DNA from: an uncultured Bacilli bacterium
Lineage (GTDB): Bacteria; Bacillota_I; Bacilli_A; RF39; UBA660
Reading direction: 5' to 3'
Length of the DNA: 33,689 nucleotides
Assembly (NCBI GenBank): GCA_934131175.1
Contig: CAKOZD010000018.1
Coordinates: forward strand, 1-33,689
A program made the position numbers and the translations under genes. This document shows, piece by piece, positions 22,064-30,240 of the stretch. The notes under the pieces are model-generated. The model had not been told where the DNA came from, did no database searches, and saw nothing but the letters and a program-made list of their open reading frames with translations. Positions within the stretch are counted from its first letter, which is position 1; each line of letters begins with the position of its first letter.

Positions 22064-22602
22064 AGCCTATCACATTAGAAATTAATAATTTAGAAGACAA
22101 TGGATTTAATTGTTATTTAAAAGGAAGAAGTTTTGACTTAGAAGAAAATAATCAGGAATATTCACCTGAAAAAGCGGTTTTTTATTATAAAAAAGGTTAT
22201 TATGAGTTTAATAATATTCTATGTCAATATTCAATAGCAATTTCAGTATATTTAAATGATTTTGAAGATTTATTTGATGATAATGATAAGAGTGTACCAT
22301 TTCCTGATATCAAGGATTTAATAGAACTTTCAAAAAAGGATAATCTAGAAGCAATATACGCAAAATTTGTATTAGCAGCTTATTATAATTATGGATTAAA
22401 AGATACAAAAAAAGACGAAAATAAAGCATTTGAAATAATAAGAGAATGTGCTGAAAAAGGACATGTAGGAGCAATGTATGATTTAGGTGCAAAAGAAAAA
22501 TTTCTAAAAAAATTAGGAAATAATGATATAGATTACTTATCTATCGCAGCACAAAATGGTTCAGTAAGAGCAAAAAAATTAATAAAAAATAGAAATAAAT
22601 AG
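22060..22602 (+). CDS. Sel1-like repeat protein
   Basis: A 180-residue soluble protein. The C-terminal part has Sel1-type alpha-helical repeat features: AAYYNYGLKDTKKDENKAFE followed by CAEKGHVGAMYDLG, then IDYLSIAAQNGSVRAKKLI; an earlier degenerate unit is KAVFYYKKGYYEFN. Such repeats mediate protein contacts. It is coupled by a 4-base overlap to the upstream acetyltransferase and sits eight bases before another, so it may be an accessory protein of one of them. Confidence 0.7.
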   Translation: MKPITLEINNLEDNGFNCYLKGRSFDLEENNQEYSPEKAVFYYKKGYYEFNNILCQYSIAISVYLNDFEDLFDDNDKSVPFPDIKDLIELSKKDNLEAIYAKFVLAAYYNYGLKDTKKDENKAFEIIRECAEKGHVGAMYDLGAKEKFLKKLGNNDIDYLSIAAQNGSVRAKKLIKNRNK

Positions 22603-22610
22603 GAGTATTT

Positions 22611-23054
22611 ATGCAAATAATAGAAGTAAAAGAAAGAAATGATAAATTAATAAAAGAATTAGTAAATCTTTGGGAAGAAACAGTTAGAAATACACATTTA
22701 TTTTTAGAAAGTGAAGAAATATCAAGAATAAAAGAATATGTTCCAACGGCTATAAAAGAAATTCCTCATCTAATAATTGTAGAAGATAAAAATATTCCTT
22801 TAGGTTTTATAGGAATAAATAATTATAAAGTAGAAATGCTATTTATTAAAAATAGTTTTAGAGGAAAAGGATTAGGTAAAGACTTATTAAATTATGTTAT
22901 AAAAAAATATAGTATTAATGAATTAACGGTAAATGAACAAAATAAAGAAGCAATGAAGTTTTATGAACATATGGACTTTAAGACATATAAGAGGCAGGAA
23001 TTAGATGAACAGGGTTTACCATATCCAATTTTATATATGAAACTAGAAAAGTAG
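22611..23054 (+). CDS. GNAT family N-acetyltransferase, YjaB-like
   Basis: A 147-residue GNAT protein with MLFIKNSFRGKGLGKDLLNY (acetyl-CoA pyrophosphate loop) and LTVNEQNKEAMKFYEHMDF. The length and the WEETVRNTHLFL start resemble the YjaB-type subgroup. The substrate is unknown. The start is ATG 22611 after TAGGAG. Its stop codon lies inside the following terminator stem. Confidence 0.88.
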   Translation: MQIIEVKERNDKLIKELVNLWEETVRNTHLFLESEEISRIKEYVPTAIKEIPHLIIVEDKNIPLGFIGINNYKVEMLFIKNSFRGKGLGKDLLNYVIKKYSINELTVNEQNKEAMKFYEHMDFKTYKRQELDEQGLPYPILYMKLEK

Positions 23055-23076
23055 GTATAATAAAATACCTGCTTTT
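23050..23076 (+). terminator. Intrinsic terminator overlapping a stop codon
   Basis: AGTAGGTAT (23050-23058) pairs with ATACCTGCT (23065-23073), with one T-G, then TTTT. The 5' arm includes the TAG stop of the preceding gene. Confidence 0.75.
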
Positions 23077-23116
23077 AATTTGAAAAAATAATCATTACTT
23101 ATAATGGTTTATATTG

Positions 23117-23122
23117 TATAAT
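23117..23122 (+). promoter_or_regulatory. -10 element of the HD hydrolase gene
   Basis: TATAAT at 23117-23122 preceded by TTG; the -35 is weak. It lies between the terminator at 23050-23076 and the gene starting at 23167. Confidence 0.4.
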
Positions 23123-23166
23123 ATATTTAGAAATATCAATATAGTTGAAGTAAGGAGAGAAGTTTT

Positions 23167-23805
23167 ATGGAAATATTAAAAGACAAAAATAATAAAAACT
23201 ATATAAAAGATACTAATCCATATGAAAATTTTAAGAGTATAGATAGTGATATATTAAGTTTTTATATGAAGTATAACCAGTTAAAAAATATTTATAGACA
23301 AGGTTGGTTAAAAGTAAGAATAGGCCTTGAACATAAAGAAAAATGCGAGTCTATTGCAGATCACTCATTTTCTGTTGCTTTACTTGCTTTATCAATCATT
23401 GAAAAAAACAAATTAAATTTAGATGGATTTAAGTGTATTAAAATGGGAATTATTCATGAGTTAGGTGAAGTGTATGCAGGTGACTATACGCCATTTGATA
23501 ATATTACAAAAGAAGAAAAACATAATCAAGAAAAAGAAGCATTATTAAAAGTACTAGAGACATTAGATGAGAATAATGATTTCCTAAATTTATGGGAAGA
23601 GTTTGAACAACAAGAAACAGAAGAAGCAATATTCGTAAAAAACATAGATCAATTAGAATTTTTATTACAAGCGTGTGCCTACGGATATGATGCTATATAT
23701 TTTGAAAGATGTTTAAATAAAATAACTGATAAATATTGCAAAGAAATAGCTGAATCTGCAATAAAAGCATCAAAAGGAAACAAAAAGCCATTGGTGGTAG
23801 GGTAG
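23167..23805 (+). CDS. HD domain phosphohydrolase, YfbR/HDDC2-like, with HE in place of HD
   Basis: A 212-residue protein. The metal-binding pattern is H66 (in ADHSFSVALLA), then H97-E98 in IIHELGEVYAGDYTPFD, then the late aspartate in KNIDQLE. This layout matches the YfbR/HDDC2 5'-deoxynucleotidase group, which removes phosphate from deoxynucleoside monophosphates. In the hallmark HD pair the aspartate is replaced by glutamate. That may keep metal binding but change activity. The start is ATG after AAGGAGAG. Confidence 0.82.
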   Translation: MEILKDKNNKNYIKDTNPYENFKSIDSDILSFYMKYNQLKNIYRQGWLKVRIGLEHKEKCESIADHSFSVALLALSIIEKNKLNLDGFKCIKMGIIHELGEVYAGDYTPFDNITKEEKHNQEKEALLKVLETLDENNDFLNLWEEFEQQETEEAIFVKNIDQLEFLLQACAYGYDAIYFERCLNKITDKYCKEIAESAIKASKGNKKPLVVG

Positions 23806-23862
23806 AAATATAATTTATGTGCAAAAGCAAAGAAAATATAAGTAGTTTATGGGGAGAAAATC

Positions 23863-24444
23863 ATGAAAATAAAACAACAAAATGATATAAAAAAATTTTT
23901 GATAGAAGAACTAGTCGAAGATAAAGGAAATGAATTATTTAATAAGCAAGAGATAATACTTAAAGAATTGATTGATAATATAAAAGATAAATCAAAAAAT
24001 CAAAGAAAAACTCTAATTGACACAATACTTCCAAGAATTGCATTATATAAGGCTATGAAAAATGAATTAGATGAAGAAAAAGTATATGAATACATGCAAA
24101 AATATATGATTAATGTAGTTGCTAAAGAAAAACATGTATCAACTGCTAAAATGGAAAAAATACCAGGATTCTATTCAATTTATAGTAAAGTGTTCTTAAG
24201 AGTTGTTAAAAAAACAGATTTATGGGAAAGCACACAAGAAAAAGGTAAAGATTATTTCAATGTAACAATGCATAAGTGCTTATGGCATACTGCCTGTATG
24301 GAAAATGGTTGTGAAGAGTTATGTCGACTATTTTGCGATGTTGACAATATAACTTATGGTAATCTTAAAAAATTAGGATTTTCAAGAACAAAAACTCTAG
24401 GTTATGGAAACGACTGTTGTGACTTTCATTTCTATAAAAAATAA
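23863..24444 (+). CDS. L-2-amino-thiazoline-4-carboxylic acid hydrolase family protein
   Basis: A 193-residue protein of the ATC hydrolase family. The C-terminal half carries its Cys/His pattern: FNVTMHKCLWHTACMENG, EELCRLFCDVDNITYG, FSRTKTLGYGNDCCDFHF. Characterised members hydrolyse aminothiazoline carboxylate to carbamoyl-cysteine, but most members are untested and may act on other substrates. ATG 23863 follows GGGGAG. It belongs to the run of small enzymes between 23.2 and 29.7 kb. Confidence 0.85.
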   Translation: MKIKQQNDIKKFLIEELVEDKGNELFNKQEIILKELIDNIKDKSKNQRKTLIDTILPRIALYKAMKNELDEEKVYEYMQKYMINVVAKEKHVSTAKMEKIPGFYSIYSKVFLRVVKKTDLWESTQEKGKDYFNVTMHKCLWHTACMENGCEELCRLFCDVDNITYGNLKKLGFSRTKTLGYGNDCCDFHFYKK

Positions 24445-24465
24445 TTTTATAAAAGGAGATAAATA

Positions 24466-25077
24466 TTGAAAATAGAAATAAAAAAATTAAGAGAAAAAGA
24501 TTATGAACAAGCAATAAAATGGGCAATATCTGGAATGCATTTTAATACATATATTGATGAAGGACCACTACTTAATATGTATGGAAAATATTTCTGGTAT
24601 TCAGAATTATTAAATGCAACTCAAGTTATTTCAGCATACTATGATGATCAATGTGTAGGAGTATTGCTTGCTAGAATGAGCAATGAGAAAAAAGTTTATC
24701 ACTCATTTAGAAAAAGTATATATGTAAAAGCCTTTGATATCTTACAAAAGTTATTTGCAAAGGGTAGTGTAGATATTTATGATATTACAAATAAGAAAAT
24801 GTTAGATGAATATAAAAAGAAAGTAAAAGTAGATGGTGAAATAGTTTTTCTAGCCGCAACTCAAGATATGAAAATAAAAGGGGTTGGAACTAAATTATTA
24901 GAAGAACTTGGAAAAAGAGAAAAAGGAAAAGAAATATATTTATATACAGATGATTTTTGTACATATCAATTTTATGATCATAGAGGTTTTAAGAGAGTCG
25001 GAGAAGAAAATATAAAAATTAAAATAGAAAATAAAGAAGTCAATATGACATGTATGTTATATGGAAAGAAATTGTAA
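24466..25077 (+). CDS. GNAT-like N-acetyltransferase
   Basis: A 203-residue protein with TTG start at 24466 after AAAGGAG. The GNAT core is visible as VFLAATQDMKIKGVGTKLLE and YLYTDDFCTYQFYDHRGFKRV. An N-terminal helix pair (YEQAIKWAISGMHF) and an inserted helical region at about 80-125 make it longer than the other two acetyltransferases in the window. The substrate is unknown. Confidence 0.82.
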   Translation: MKIEIKKLREKDYEQAIKWAISGMHFNTYIDEGPLLNMYGKYFWYSELLNATQVISAYYDDQCVGVLLARMSNEKKVYHSFRKSIYVKAFDILQKLFAKGSVDIYDITNKKMLDEYKKKVKVDGEIVFLAATQDMKIKGVGTKLLEELGKREKGKEIYLYTDDFCTYQFYDHRGFKRVGEENIKIKIENKEVNMTCMLYGKKL

Positions 25078-25092
25078 AAAGGAGAGATTTAT

Positions 25093-25644
25093 ATGAGTAA
25101 AAAAGTATTAATTATATCATCATCATTAAGTGCATCAAGAAACACAAAAAAATTATGTGAACAATTTAAAAAGGGAGCAGAAGAATCCAAAAACAGTGTA
25201 GAATTACTAGAACTAAAGCAAAAGAAAATTAATTTTTGCTTAGGATGTAATACTTGTCAAAATAATGGAGGAACATGTGTATATAAAGATGATGCACCTG
25301 AGATATTAGAAAGAATGATTGAAGCAGACATCATTGTATTAGCAAGTCCAATATATTTCTATTCAATCAGTGGTCAAATGAAAACTTTAATTGATAGAAG
25401 TTATGCCAAGTTTAATTTACTAAGGGATAAGGAATTCTATTTTATTTTGTCATGTGCAGCACCATATGAAGAACCATACAAAGAAGATTTAGATATTGCG
25501 ATAAATTCTTTTAGAGGATTTATTAAGTGCCTACCAAACGCTATCGAAAAAGGTATCATTATCGGTGATAATATGGCAGCTACTAATATAGAAGATATAA
25601 AAGCATATGAAGATGCTTATCAAATAGGAAAAAGCATAGTATAA
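25093..25644 (+). CDS. Flavodoxin-fold NAD(P)H-dependent oxidoreductase (iron-sulfur flavoprotein-like)
   Basis: A 183-residue protein. The FMN phosphate loop is SSSLSASRNT at 10-19. A cysteine cluster CLGCNTCQNNGGTC resembles the short Cys motif of iron-sulfur flavoproteins and multimeric flavodoxin WrbA-like proteins. IVLASPIYFYSISGQMKTLID is the family isoalloxazine-binding strand. It probably reduces small quinones or other acceptors with FMN. The start is ATG after AAAGGAG. Confidence 0.88.
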   Translation: MSKKVLIISSSLSASRNTKKLCEQFKKGAEESKNSVELLELKQKKINFCLGCNTCQNNGGTCVYKDDAPEILERMIEADIIVLASPIYFYSISGQMKTLIDRSYAKFNLLRDKEFYFILSCAAPYEEPYKEDLDIAINSFRGFIKCLPNAIEKGIIIGDNMAATNIEDIKAYEDAYQIGKSIV

Positions 25645-25665
25645 ACATAAATGAGGTAATAAAAC

Positions 25666-26193
25666 ATGAAGATAAAATGGACAGACTTTTTAGGAAAAAC
25701 TTGGGAATTTAATGATATGGGTATAGCAATCATTAATAAAGAATTAACCCCACCTGGTGGAATATTATATGATGGAAAACACTTAGTAATTAATCAAGAC
25801 CCAGCAGTACCAATTCCAGGATTTATGGTTATAACACTAAAAAGACATATAAATTCATATAGACTACTAACAAAAGAAGAAAAAATAGAAATATCAAATC
25901 TTTTATATTTAATAGAAAAAATAGAACAAGAATTAAACATATCAAAAGAATTTACAATAGTTCAAGAAGATAGATGTCCACATTTTCATGTATGGGTATT
26001 TCCAGATGAAAATTGGCTTTCAAATGACTTCCCAAGAGGAATAGAAAAACTAAGAGAAATGTTTAAAGTATCAAAAGAAAAAGTAACTAAGAAAAAAATT
26101 GATGAAACACTTGAGGCAACTAAAAAAATAAAATTAAAATTAAATGAATATAAAGAATTATATAAAGATAAATTATTTACTGAAATAATATAA
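25666..26193 (+). CDS. HIT-like hydrolase with HxHxW motif
   Basis: A 175-residue protein of histidine-triad fold: GKHLVINQDPAVPIPGFMVI on the nucleotide side and CPHFHVWVFP as the triad (H106, H108, W110). HIT enzymes use the middle His as nucleophile, which is kept, while the third His is Trp here. It may hydrolyse or transfer a nucleoside monophosphate, or have another substrate. ATG 25666 follows TGAGG. The C-terminal third is a helical Lys/Glu-rich extension. Confidence 0.8.
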   Translation: MKIKWTDFLGKTWEFNDMGIAIINKELTPPGGILYDGKHLVINQDPAVPIPGFMVITLKRHINSYRLLTKEEKIEISNLLYLIEKIEQELNISKEFTIVQEDRCPHFHVWVFPDENWLSNDFPRGIEKLREMFKVSKEKVTKKKIDETLEATKKIKLKLNEYKELYKDKLFTEII

Positions 26194-26243
26194 AATAAGT
26201 ATATAAATTTATTATATTTACTTTTAATAAAAGAAGGTTAAAT

Positions 26244-26588
26244 ATGAAATATGAATATAGAATATATGAAGAAGTATACAATGATATATTGTCAGGAAAA
26301 AAGGCAATAGAATATAGACTTTTAAATGAAAAATCAAAGAAAATAAGTATTGGTGATGAAATTAAATTTATTGTTGTAAATAATGAGAATAAATATATGC
26401 TTACAAAAGTAATAGATAAATTTGTTTATGACAATTTAGAAGAACTATTGTCAAGTAGTAAAACACAAAATAACATTCTAGATTGTAATAAAGAAACATT
26501 TAAAGAAACATTTTATAAAATTTTTACTAAAGAGAAAGTTGATAAATCAAAAATTGTAGGTTTTAAAATTATGGTAACATCATCTTAG
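26244..26588 (+). CDS. ASCH domain protein
   Basis: A 114-residue protein with the ASCH/PUA-like pattern: ILSGKKAIEYRLLNEKSKKI then SIGDEIKFI, followed by the barrel strand MLTKVIDKF and a C-terminal VGFKIMV. ASCH proteins of this size bind or hydrolyse modified nucleosides or RNA (for example YqfB-type amidohydrolase). The start is ATG after AGAAGG. No partner gene is evident. Confidence 0.8.
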   Translation: MKYEYRIYEEVYNDILSGKKAIEYRLLNEKSKKISIGDEIKFIVVNNENKYMLTKVIDKFVYDNLEELLSSSKTQNNILDCNKETFKETFYKIFTKEKVDKSKIVGFKIMVTSS

Positions 26589-26629
26589 AATATATAATTG
26601 ATTATTAAAAAAAGAAAAGAGATGATAAA

Positions 26630-27544
26630 ATGAGAATATTAATTATAGGTGCAGGAGTTCTAGGTTCAAACTTAGCACATTCCTTAAGGAAAGGTAATGA
26701 TATAACGTTACTCGCAAGAAATAAAACTTATAATATTCTAAAAGAAAATGGACTTGTTATAAAACATAAATTTGGAAGAAAAACTGTAGATCATTTTAAT
26801 GTAATTGATAAATTAGAAGATAATGATATTTATGATGTAATATTTGTGGTTTCAAGATTTTCATCCCTTGATAGTATAGTTCCAATTATTGAAAATAATA
26901 AAAGTAAAACTATTGTATTTGTAGGTAACAATTTATGTGTAGAAAAATACATGAATATAAATGACAAAAATGTATTATTCGCATTCTTTATGGCTGCAGG
27001 TAAAAAATATGATGGTTATATAAAGTCAATTTGTTTAAATAAAATTGAAATTGGTAGAGCAGATGGCAAAGACATAGATAATGACTTTATAAAATTAATA
27101 TTCAAGAATACCAAAATAAAAGTAATAATAGAAAATAAAATGAATGACTATCTAAAGTCGCATGCTTGTGCAGTTCTTCCATTAGTATTCGCAAGTTACA
27201 GAGTAAATGGAAATTTAAAACTATTAAAAAATGATAAAGAATACTCTCTACAAATAATGGATGCAATAATAGAAGAGTATAATGTATTAAAAAAACTAGG
27301 TTATGAAATATTACCAGTTGGAGAATATGAAGATTGTACTAAGAAAAAGAAGTTATGTGCATTTATTTATAGATTTATGTTTTCTAACTTTATAGGACAG
27401 ATAGGTATATCAGATCATGCAATGAGTGCGAAAGAAGAATTTATACTTTTAGAAAGTGAATTTGAAAAATTAAAAGGAAAATCAAAATTAGAAACAAAAG
27501 TATATGATAAATTAAAACAAGATTTATTAGACTATAAAAAGTAA
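26630..27544 (+). CDS. Ketopantoate reductase family protein
   Basis: A 304-residue protein with the dinucleotide-binding motif GAGVLGSNLAHSL at 7-19 and the NADP-side LLARN. The ApbA/PanE-type C-terminal helical domain follows (KSHACAVLPLVFASY and ILPVGEYEDC regions). The family reduces 2-oxo acids such as ketopantoate with NADPH; the usual catalytic Lys is plausible in MNDYLKSHAC. It is not next to other pantothenate genes, so the substrate may differ. Confidence 0.8.
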   Translation: MRILIIGAGVLGSNLAHSLRKGNDITLLARNKTYNILKENGLVIKHKFGRKTVDHFNVIDKLEDNDIYDVIFVVSRFSSLDSIVPIIENNKSKTIVFVGNNLCVEKYMNINDKNVLFAFFMAAGKKYDGYIKSICLNKIEIGRADGKDIDNDFIKLIFKNTKIKVIIENKMNDYLKSHACAVLPLVFASYRVNGNLKLLKNDKEYSLQIMDAIIEEYNVLKKLGYEILPVGEYEDCTKKKKLCAFIYRFMFSNFIGQIGISDHAMSAKEEFILLESEFEKLKGKSKLETKVYDKLKQDLLDYKK

Positions 27545-27580
27545 TATATATTTTAATGGTTATTATAAGGAATGATTAGT

Positions 27581-28093
27581 ATGATAAAATTTAATTATTG
27601 TGGAACTCATATAAAAGATGAAGAATATATGAATAAAATGAGCTCTAATGGTTGGAATGCAAAAAGCCTAGTAGAAGGATTTTGGACATTTAAAAAAGGC
27701 AAATCTAATGAATATACTTATAGAGTCTATTATTTTAGAGGTATGACTAAAGAAGAGATAAAGAAAAAAATAAAAGACTTAGAAAAAGAAGAAATAAAAT
27801 TTGTTTATAGGTATTCTTTTTGGGGAATCTTTAAATCAAAAAAAGACTTTCAATTATATAATGAAAATGAACAATTAGAAGTCTGTAATAAAATTAGAAA
27901 GCCAATGTTAGTCGCAACAATAATATGTCCAATCATAATAATTATTTGTATTATTTTATCAAGAACTATAAGTAAAATATTTATTCCAATAACTGTCTTA
28001 ATATCAATATATTACTTAATTTGCCTATACTTAATGATTGAATATACAAAACTAATAAATTCACTAAGAAAAAGCAATAATAAGGAGATGTAA
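27581..28093 (+). CDS. DUF2812 membrane protein
   Basis: A 170-residue protein. The N-terminal DUF2812 region (about 1-100) has NGWNAKSLVEGFWTFKKG, YTYRVYYFRG and FWGIFKSKKDFQLYNENEQ. Two membrane spans follow at about 105-126 and 131-155. ATG 27581 is chosen since AAGGA (27567-27571) sits nine bases before it; ATG 27572 is too close to that site. DUF2812 genes often accompany PadR regulators, but none lies here. It overlaps nothing and is three bases before the next gene's start. Confidence 0.8.
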   Translation: MIKFNYCGTHIKDEEYMNKMSSNGWNAKSLVEGFWTFKKGKSNEYTYRVYYFRGMTKEEIKKKIKDLEKEEIKFVYRYSFWGIFKSKKDFQLYNENEQLEVCNKIRKPMLVATIICPIIIIICIILSRTISKIFIPITVLISIYYLICLYLMIEYTKLINSLRKSNNKEM

Positions 28094-28095
28094 AG

Positions 28096-28764
28096 ATGAA
28101 TTTTATTATAGACGATAAAGTAAAAGAATTAGGTGTAAAAATACTAGGTTTTAAAATTGAAGGTATTGATAACATATCTATAACAGAAGAATTTGAAAAC
28201 TGGAGAGAAAGAAAAATTAAAGAATTAATAGAAAAATATAAAGACTATGACATTAAGAGTGATAAAGTAATCGAAGGATTTTATGAATTACATCAAGCAA
28301 TTGGAGTACCAAGAAGAAAAAATCTTCATGCATCAGAAAATCTAATTAAATTATTAACTAAAAGAGAAGAATTAGTTCATATTAATAAGGCAGTAGATAT
28401 TTATAATATTATTTCCATTGATTCTAAATTATGTTTAGGCGCTCATGACATAGATAAAGTATCTGGAAATGTTAATTTAAAAATAACAGATGGTACAGAA
28501 AATTTTATTCCCCTAGGAAGTGAAGAAAAAAAGCCTGTGAAACAAGGAGAATATTCATTTGTAGATGATGATAATGATGTGATTTGTTGGTTAGATATAA
28601 GACAAGTTGATAAAACGAAAGTAACAGAAAATAGTAAAAACGTATTATATTTAGTTATTGGTAATAAAGAAAATACCTATGAAGACCTTGAGAAAGTTTC
28701 GAATGAAATCATAACAATAACAACAAAATTTTGTGGTGGAAAAGCAACTATTTTAAAAGGATAG
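28096..28764 (+). CDS. B3/4 domain protein
   Basis: A 222-residue protein similar to the B3/4 editing domain of phenylalanyl-tRNA synthetase beta chains: HQAIGVPRRKNLHASENLI, VDIYNIISIDSKLCLGAHDI and VICWLDIRQVDKT, with VSNEIITITTKFCGG at the end. Stand-alone proteins of this kind are thought to act on mischarged tRNA or amino acids, but few are tested. ATG 28096 follows AAGGAG, two bases after the previous stop, so the two genes are cotranscribed. Confidence 0.85.
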   Translation: MNFIIDDKVKELGVKILGFKIEGIDNISITEEFENWRERKIKELIEKYKDYDIKSDKVIEGFYELHQAIGVPRRKNLHASENLIKLLTKREELVHINKAVDIYNIISIDSKLCLGAHDIDKVSGNVNLKITDGTENFIPLGSEEKKPVKQGEYSFVDDDNDVICWLDIRQVDKTKVTENSKNVLYLVIGNKENTYEDLEKVSNEIITITTKFCGGKATILKG

Positions 28765-28770
28765 TTTATT

Positions 28771-29205
28771 ATGTCAATAAGAAAAAAATTAAGTTATAAG
28801 TATTATATTAAATGGAACCCTAAAAATGATATATATAATAAAAGTTATGAAGATATAACAAATGAATTATTAATAAAAATGTATGATGAATATATAGTTA
28901 AATTAAATAAATTTATAAAAGAACTAGATATTATTAAGAAGCACATAAATAAAATAAATTTTAATCCTAACTATAGACAAATTGGAGGATATAAAAGATG
29001 TATTACTGATTATCCTGATATAGGTTACAGTAAAAAATATGAACAATATAAACAAGCTTATAAAGAATTAATGGTAGATTTTTTATATTACCCTGATTCT
29101 AATTTATATTATGATGAATTATCAATTAAAGAGATAGAAACTTTAAAAGAAATGGCAACGTTTTTAATACAACAAGCAGAAATTAATACTAAGTATTTGC
29201 AATAA
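28771..29205 (+). CDS. Unknown small soluble protein
   Basis: A 144-residue protein, mostly helical, rich in Tyr, Lys and Asn. It starts at ATG 28771 with AAAAGGATAG formed by the end of the upstream gene. The middle segment (YRQIGGYKRCITDYPDIGY) is the most distinctive. I do not recognise it. Six bases separate it from the B3/4 gene, so it is likely to be translated with it. Confidence 0.65.
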   Translation: MSIRKKLSYKYYIKWNPKNDIYNKSYEDITNELLIKMYDEYIVKLNKFIKELDIIKKHINKINFNPNYRQIGGYKRCITDYPDIGYSKKYEQYKQAYKELMVDFLYYPDSNLYYDELSIKEIETLKEMATFLIQQAEINTKYLQ

Positions 29206-29232
29206 TTAATAATTACAAAAGGAGAGATAAAC

Positions 29233-29739
29233 ATGGAATTTAATGATGTAATAAGAAAGAGAACTGCTACAAGAAAGTTTAGTGATAAAAAAATATCTGG
29301 CGAGGATATAGAAAAAATATTAGAAGCTGGGAATTTAGCACCTACTGCTAAAAATTTACAACCACAATTTATATATGTAGTTGCATCAGATGAAGGGCTA
29401 GAAAATATTGATAAAGTATCACCATGTAGATATAATGCTAAGTGTTGTTTATTAGTTTGTAGTGATAAAGAAAAGGCATTCCAAAAAGACGAATATTCAA
29501 CTTATGAAATAGATGCTACTATAGTCGCAACTCATATGATTTTAGAAGCTACTAACTTAAATATAGATACCACTTGGATAGAAGCATTTGATCATCAAGA
29601 AACTAAGAAAATATTTAATATAGGCGATAATTTAGAGCCAGTTTGTATTATAAACTTAGGATATAAAGCTGATGATTGTCCAGAAAACCCGTTACATAAT
29701 CAAAGAAAAAATATTGATGAAATAGTAAAATATATTTAA
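29233..29739 (+). CDS. Nitroreductase family protein
   Basis: A 168-residue FMN-dependent oxidoreductase. The N-terminal RKRTATRKFSDKKIS carries the FMN phosphate-binding Arg residues, NLAPTAKNLQPQFIYVV is the next family block, and EPVCIINLGYKADD is the C-terminal strand. It is short, like the NfnB/DrgA-type subgroup. It would reduce nitro compounds, quinones or flavins with NAD(P)H. It is the last gene before the repeat-bordered genes. Confidence 0.9.
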   Translation: MEFNDVIRKRTATRKFSDKKISGEDIEKILEAGNLAPTAKNLQPQFIYVVASDEGLENIDKVSPCRYNAKCCLLVCSDKEKAFQKDEYSTYEIDATIVATHMILEATNLNIDTTWIEAFDHQETKKIFNIGDNLEPVCIINLGYKADDCPENPLHNQRKNIDEIVKYI

Positions 29740-29742
29740 TGA

Positions 29743-29768
29743 CAAATTATTAGAAAACAAGTAATTTG
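29743..29768. repeat. Intergenic hairpin repeat, copy 1 (short form)
   Basis: CAAATTAT (29743-29750) and GTAATTTG (29761-29768) with a 10-base middle, just after the nitroreductase stop and before the ribosome site of the next gene. The ends match the other copies; the middle is shortened. Confidence 0.6.
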
Positions 29769-29782
29769 AAATGGAGTAACAT

Positions 29783-30195
29783 ATGAAAAAGGAACAATTA
29801 TAATATTAACCATTATAGCATTAGTTTTAACATTTATATTTTCAGAAACGTTTAGTATTTATCATTTTGGTAGTATGCCAACATTATTAACATCATTATA
29901 CTTGATATCTATATTTGCTATATTTGAATACTTATCAATATCTATAGCTTATATTGTAAAAAAAATAAGGACAAAAGAAAAAGTAGAAATAAAAAAGATT
30001 ATTGGCTTAATTTTATTATTACTAGCTTTATTATTTGTATTATTGTTTTTGATAGTTTTAAATATTGATTATTTAAATTGGTATATGTACTCAAGTCCAT
30101 TTTATTTGAATGTAATAGTTAGAGGTATTGAGTATTTAATACCATCACTAATGCTTATAATTGCAAGTATCATCTTATTAAAAAAGAAGAAATAA
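29783..30195 (+). pseudogene. Membrane protein gene with a one-base frameshift at its start
   Basis: GGAG (29773-29776) and ATG 29783 form a normal start, but the frame stops after six codons. The coding frame that follows is open from before 29783 through to 30195 and encodes four spans. If the A-tract at 29786-29790 had six A instead of five, the ATG would read straight into it (M-K-K-G-T-I-I-I-L) and give a protein of about 137 residues. An internal ATG at 29875 would give 106 residues without the first span. It may be a true mutation, a slippage-controlled gene or a sequencing error. No family is recognised. Confidence 0.6.
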
Positions 30196-30224
30196 TTCAA
30201 ACCACAATTTGGTAATAAATTTAA
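30196..30224. repeat. Intergenic hairpin repeat, copy 2 (5' half)
   Basis: TTCAAACCACAATTTGGTAA aligns with the first half of the consensus TTCAAATTACAATTTAGTAA. The second arm is lost. It directly follows the stop codon. Confidence 0.5.
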
Positions 30225-30240
30225 AAAGGAGTTGTTATGA

